Shown here: one piece after another, positions 62,644 to 64,000 of the stretch | Position numbering within the stretch: the stretch's first letter is position 1 | Layout of the letters: each line of letters starts with the position of its first letter | Source: Lentisphaerae bacterium GWF2_49_21 | GTDB taxonomy: Bacteria; Verrucomicrobiota; Lentisphaeria; Victivallales; GWF2-50-93 | DNA: 64,000 nt | Assembly: GCA_001804805.1 (NCBI GenBank) | Contig: MHBH01000076.1 | Location: 1-64,000, forward strand | Reading direction: 5' to 3' | The notes under the pieces: model-generated | Seen by the model: only the letters and a program-made list of their open reading frames with translations | Databases searched by the model: none | Told to the model about the DNA's origin: nothing | Translations under genes and position numbers: made by a program

Positions 62644-63393
62644 ATGAAAAACATTGGCGGAACATCAAAATACATAGCTTTTCTTGACGAGTGCGGAGAT
62701 CACTCGCTGCTAAAGACGGATAATGATTTTCCTATCTTTCTCTTAGCTTTGGTACTAGTTGAGCGAAAGGAATATTCAGAACATATAATTCCGGAGATAT
62801 CAAAGTTTAAATTGAGATATTGGAACCATGAGGGTGTTAATCTTCACAGCCGCGATATTCGCAAACAGAATGGCCCGTTTGTTTTTCTCACAAGAAAAGA
62901 TATTAGAGATAAATTCATAGATGAAATGACATCTCTGATGGAAAATTCCAAATTTACACTCTTTATCAGCTGCATCCACAAATTGAAACATAAGGATAGA
63001 TATGGTGACAAGGCCGGAAATCCGTATAATATAGCTTTAGCATTTTCAATGGAACGAGTTTTACATTTTATGGAGAAAGCAGGAGAAGCCGAGTTGCCGA
63101 TCATCGCCGAAGCAAGAGGAAAGAAAGAAGATGAAGATCTGGAACGGGTTTTCTATGCAATAATGTCCAATGGTACTTCCTATATTGGCGCAGAGCGATT
63201 TAAGAAGCTCAATTTCCCTCTGCTTTTCAAGTCAAAACAGTGGAATATTGCAGGCATACAGATTGCTGACTTGTGTGCGCATCCATGTGCCCGGCATATT
63301 TTAAAACCTGATCAGGCTAACAAGGCATATGATGTCGTAAGCAAGAAAATATATAAGAATGGAAGCGTGTCCGGAATGAAGGTGTTCCCCTGA
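62644..63393 (+). CDS. DUF3800-family putative nuclease
   Basis: 249 residues. Motif order of DUF3800: IAFLDECGDH (D15, E16), VNLHSRDIRKQ, a central RxDK/FxxCxH region (FTLFISCIHKLKHKDRYG), and IAGIQIADLCAHPCARHIL near the C-terminus (Asp ligand in QIADLC). The family has an RNase H-like fold and is common in defence islands; catalysis is not shown. It begins 32 bases after the helical-repeat gene and is followed by hsdM after 157 bases. Confidence 0.82.
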   Translation: MKNIGGTSKYIAFLDECGDHSLLKTDNDFPIFLLALVLVERKEYSEHIIPEISKFKLRYWNHEGVNLHSRDIRKQNGPFVFLTRKDIRDKFIDEMTSLMENSKFTLFISCIHKLKHKDRYGDKAGNPYNIALAFSMERVLHFMEKAGEAELPIIAEARGKKEDEDLERVFYAIMSNGTSYIGAERFKKLNFPLLFKSKQWNIAGIQIADLCAHPCARHILKPDQANKAYDVVSKKIYKNGSVSGMKVFP

Positions 63394-63550
63394 AAATGAA
63401 AATGGATATTTCCGGTAATACCAGAAACATCCACCGACCGAGATATCCCAGTCCAGAGATAAAATACTTGGAGCATATAAATTTTGCAAGAGGAAAATAT
63501 AAATAATAGGGAATTGCTACGTTTGACAGTAATAAATATAAAGGGAATTC

Positions 63551-64000
63551 ATGACTAATTCAGCCCAACTCGTTCAAAAACTTTGGAATTACTGTAATGT
63601 TCTCAGAGATGATGGACTTTCGTATGGCGATTATGTGGAACAGTTGACTTATCTCCTGTTCCTGAAGATGATGGAAGAACAGTTCAAGCTTCTCGGGAAG
63701 TATTCTCCAATACCTAAGGCATTCAACTGGCAGAGCCTCGTTGAAAAGGATGGTGATGCTCTCGAAATCCAGTACCGGCACACACTCGAAGGTCTCGCCA
63801 AGGAAAAAGGTCTGCTTGGAGTCATTTTCCGTAAGTCCCAGAACAAGATCCAGGATCCCGCAAAACTTAAAAGACTCATAAAGCTCATTGATGAGGAAAC
63901 CTGGGTAAGCCTCGACATTGATGTAAAAGGCGAAATATACGAAGGTCTCCTCCAGAAGAACGCCGAGGACACCAAGAGCGGAGCCGGTCAGTATTTCACG
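63551..64000 (+). CDS. hsdM: Type I DNA methyltransferase subunit HsdM (partial, runs off the window)
   Basis: 150 residues visible. HsdM N-terminal helical domain: QLVQKLWNYCNVLRDDGLSYGDYVEQLTYLLFLKMMEEQ; then YEGLLQKNAEDTKSGAGQYFT, the start of the N6-adenine methylase domain just before the SAM motif. RBS AAAGGGA at 5 bases, similar to the hsdS ribosome-binding site. Completes the type I system together with hsdR and hsdS. Confidence 0.92.
   Translation, partial: MTNSAQLVQKLWNYCNVLRDDGLSYGDYVEQLTYLLFLKMMEEQFKLLGKYSPIPKAFNWQSLVEKDGDALEIQYRHTLEGLAKEKGLLGVIFRKSQNKIQDPAKLKRLIKLIDEETWVSLDIDVKGEIYEGLLQKNAEDTKSGAGQYFT

Overview
The window is a stretch of a Gram-negative bacterial chromosome. Evidence for this is the outer-membrane-type lipoproteins, a ydbH-ynbE-ydbL cluster and a cecR-ybhGFSR export operon. 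A type I sulfatase, a uroporphyrinogen-decarboxylase-like methyltransferase gene, a ParE with an unusual TOPRIM motif, and intergenic DNA crowded with palindromic repeats suggest a PVC-type lineage such as Lentisphaerota. That placement is inference only; no rRNA or phylogenetic marker was aligned.

Layout. 71-2891: rmuC and a GT-C membrane glycosyltransferase. 3175-9061 (minus strand): an operon in the gene order of Escherichia coli cecR-ybhG-ybhF-ybhS-ybhR, with a TetR-type operator lying inside its own promoter. 9322-16016: a 2,061-residue secreted protein with a beta-lactamase-like head, FN3 and PPC repeats and what looks like a polymorphic-toxin C-terminus, translationally coupled to a small possible immunity gene. 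16268-18199 (minus): a PH-like membrane protein, a CGGC-domain protein, a SpoIIAA-like protein and mazEF with a clear promoter/operator. 18376-20868: amidohydrolase, small membrane protein, phosphoesterase. 21038-25473: parE-parC. 25523-31067: sulfatase, UroD-like protein, DUF3192-like lipoprotein, methyltransferase and an unknown protein. 31262-32870 (minus): hisS and an HU/IHF-type gene. 33106-39020: TPR membrane protein, UDP-sugar pyrophosphorylase, an unknown protein, a radical SAM protein and a small membrane protein. 39761-48503: FGGY sugar kinase, ydbH-ynbE-ydbL, and a two-gene sensory histidine-kinase pair.

From tRNA-Val at 48577 to the right edge is a defence island, all on the plus strand: hsdR, an AbiEi-like and AbiEii-like pair, a HigA-type HTH gene, a very AT-rich SIR2-domain gene (1,231 aa), hsdS, a helical-repeat protein, a DUF3800 protein and the start of hsdM. 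The type I restriction-modification genes are therefore split by several other defence-type genes. The hsdS reading frame continues without a stop into a REP-associated tyrosine transposase (RAYT). Its REP palindromes are translated in frame, including a 42-bp tandem repeat, and the transposase half is tandemly duplicated in 589-bp units bounded by REPs.

A second theme runs through the window. Intergenic regions hold short repeats of several families: word-like tandem repeats abutting stop codons, palindromes, and composite inverted repeats of about 110-160 bp. Some of these are embedded in frame inside genes (the radical SAM gene and hsdS). The RAYT is a plausible mobiliser for at least the REP family. 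The strongest candidates for something undescribed are the HsdS-RAYT fusion, the composite island, and the beta-lactamase-headed toxin-like protein with its coupled neighbour.
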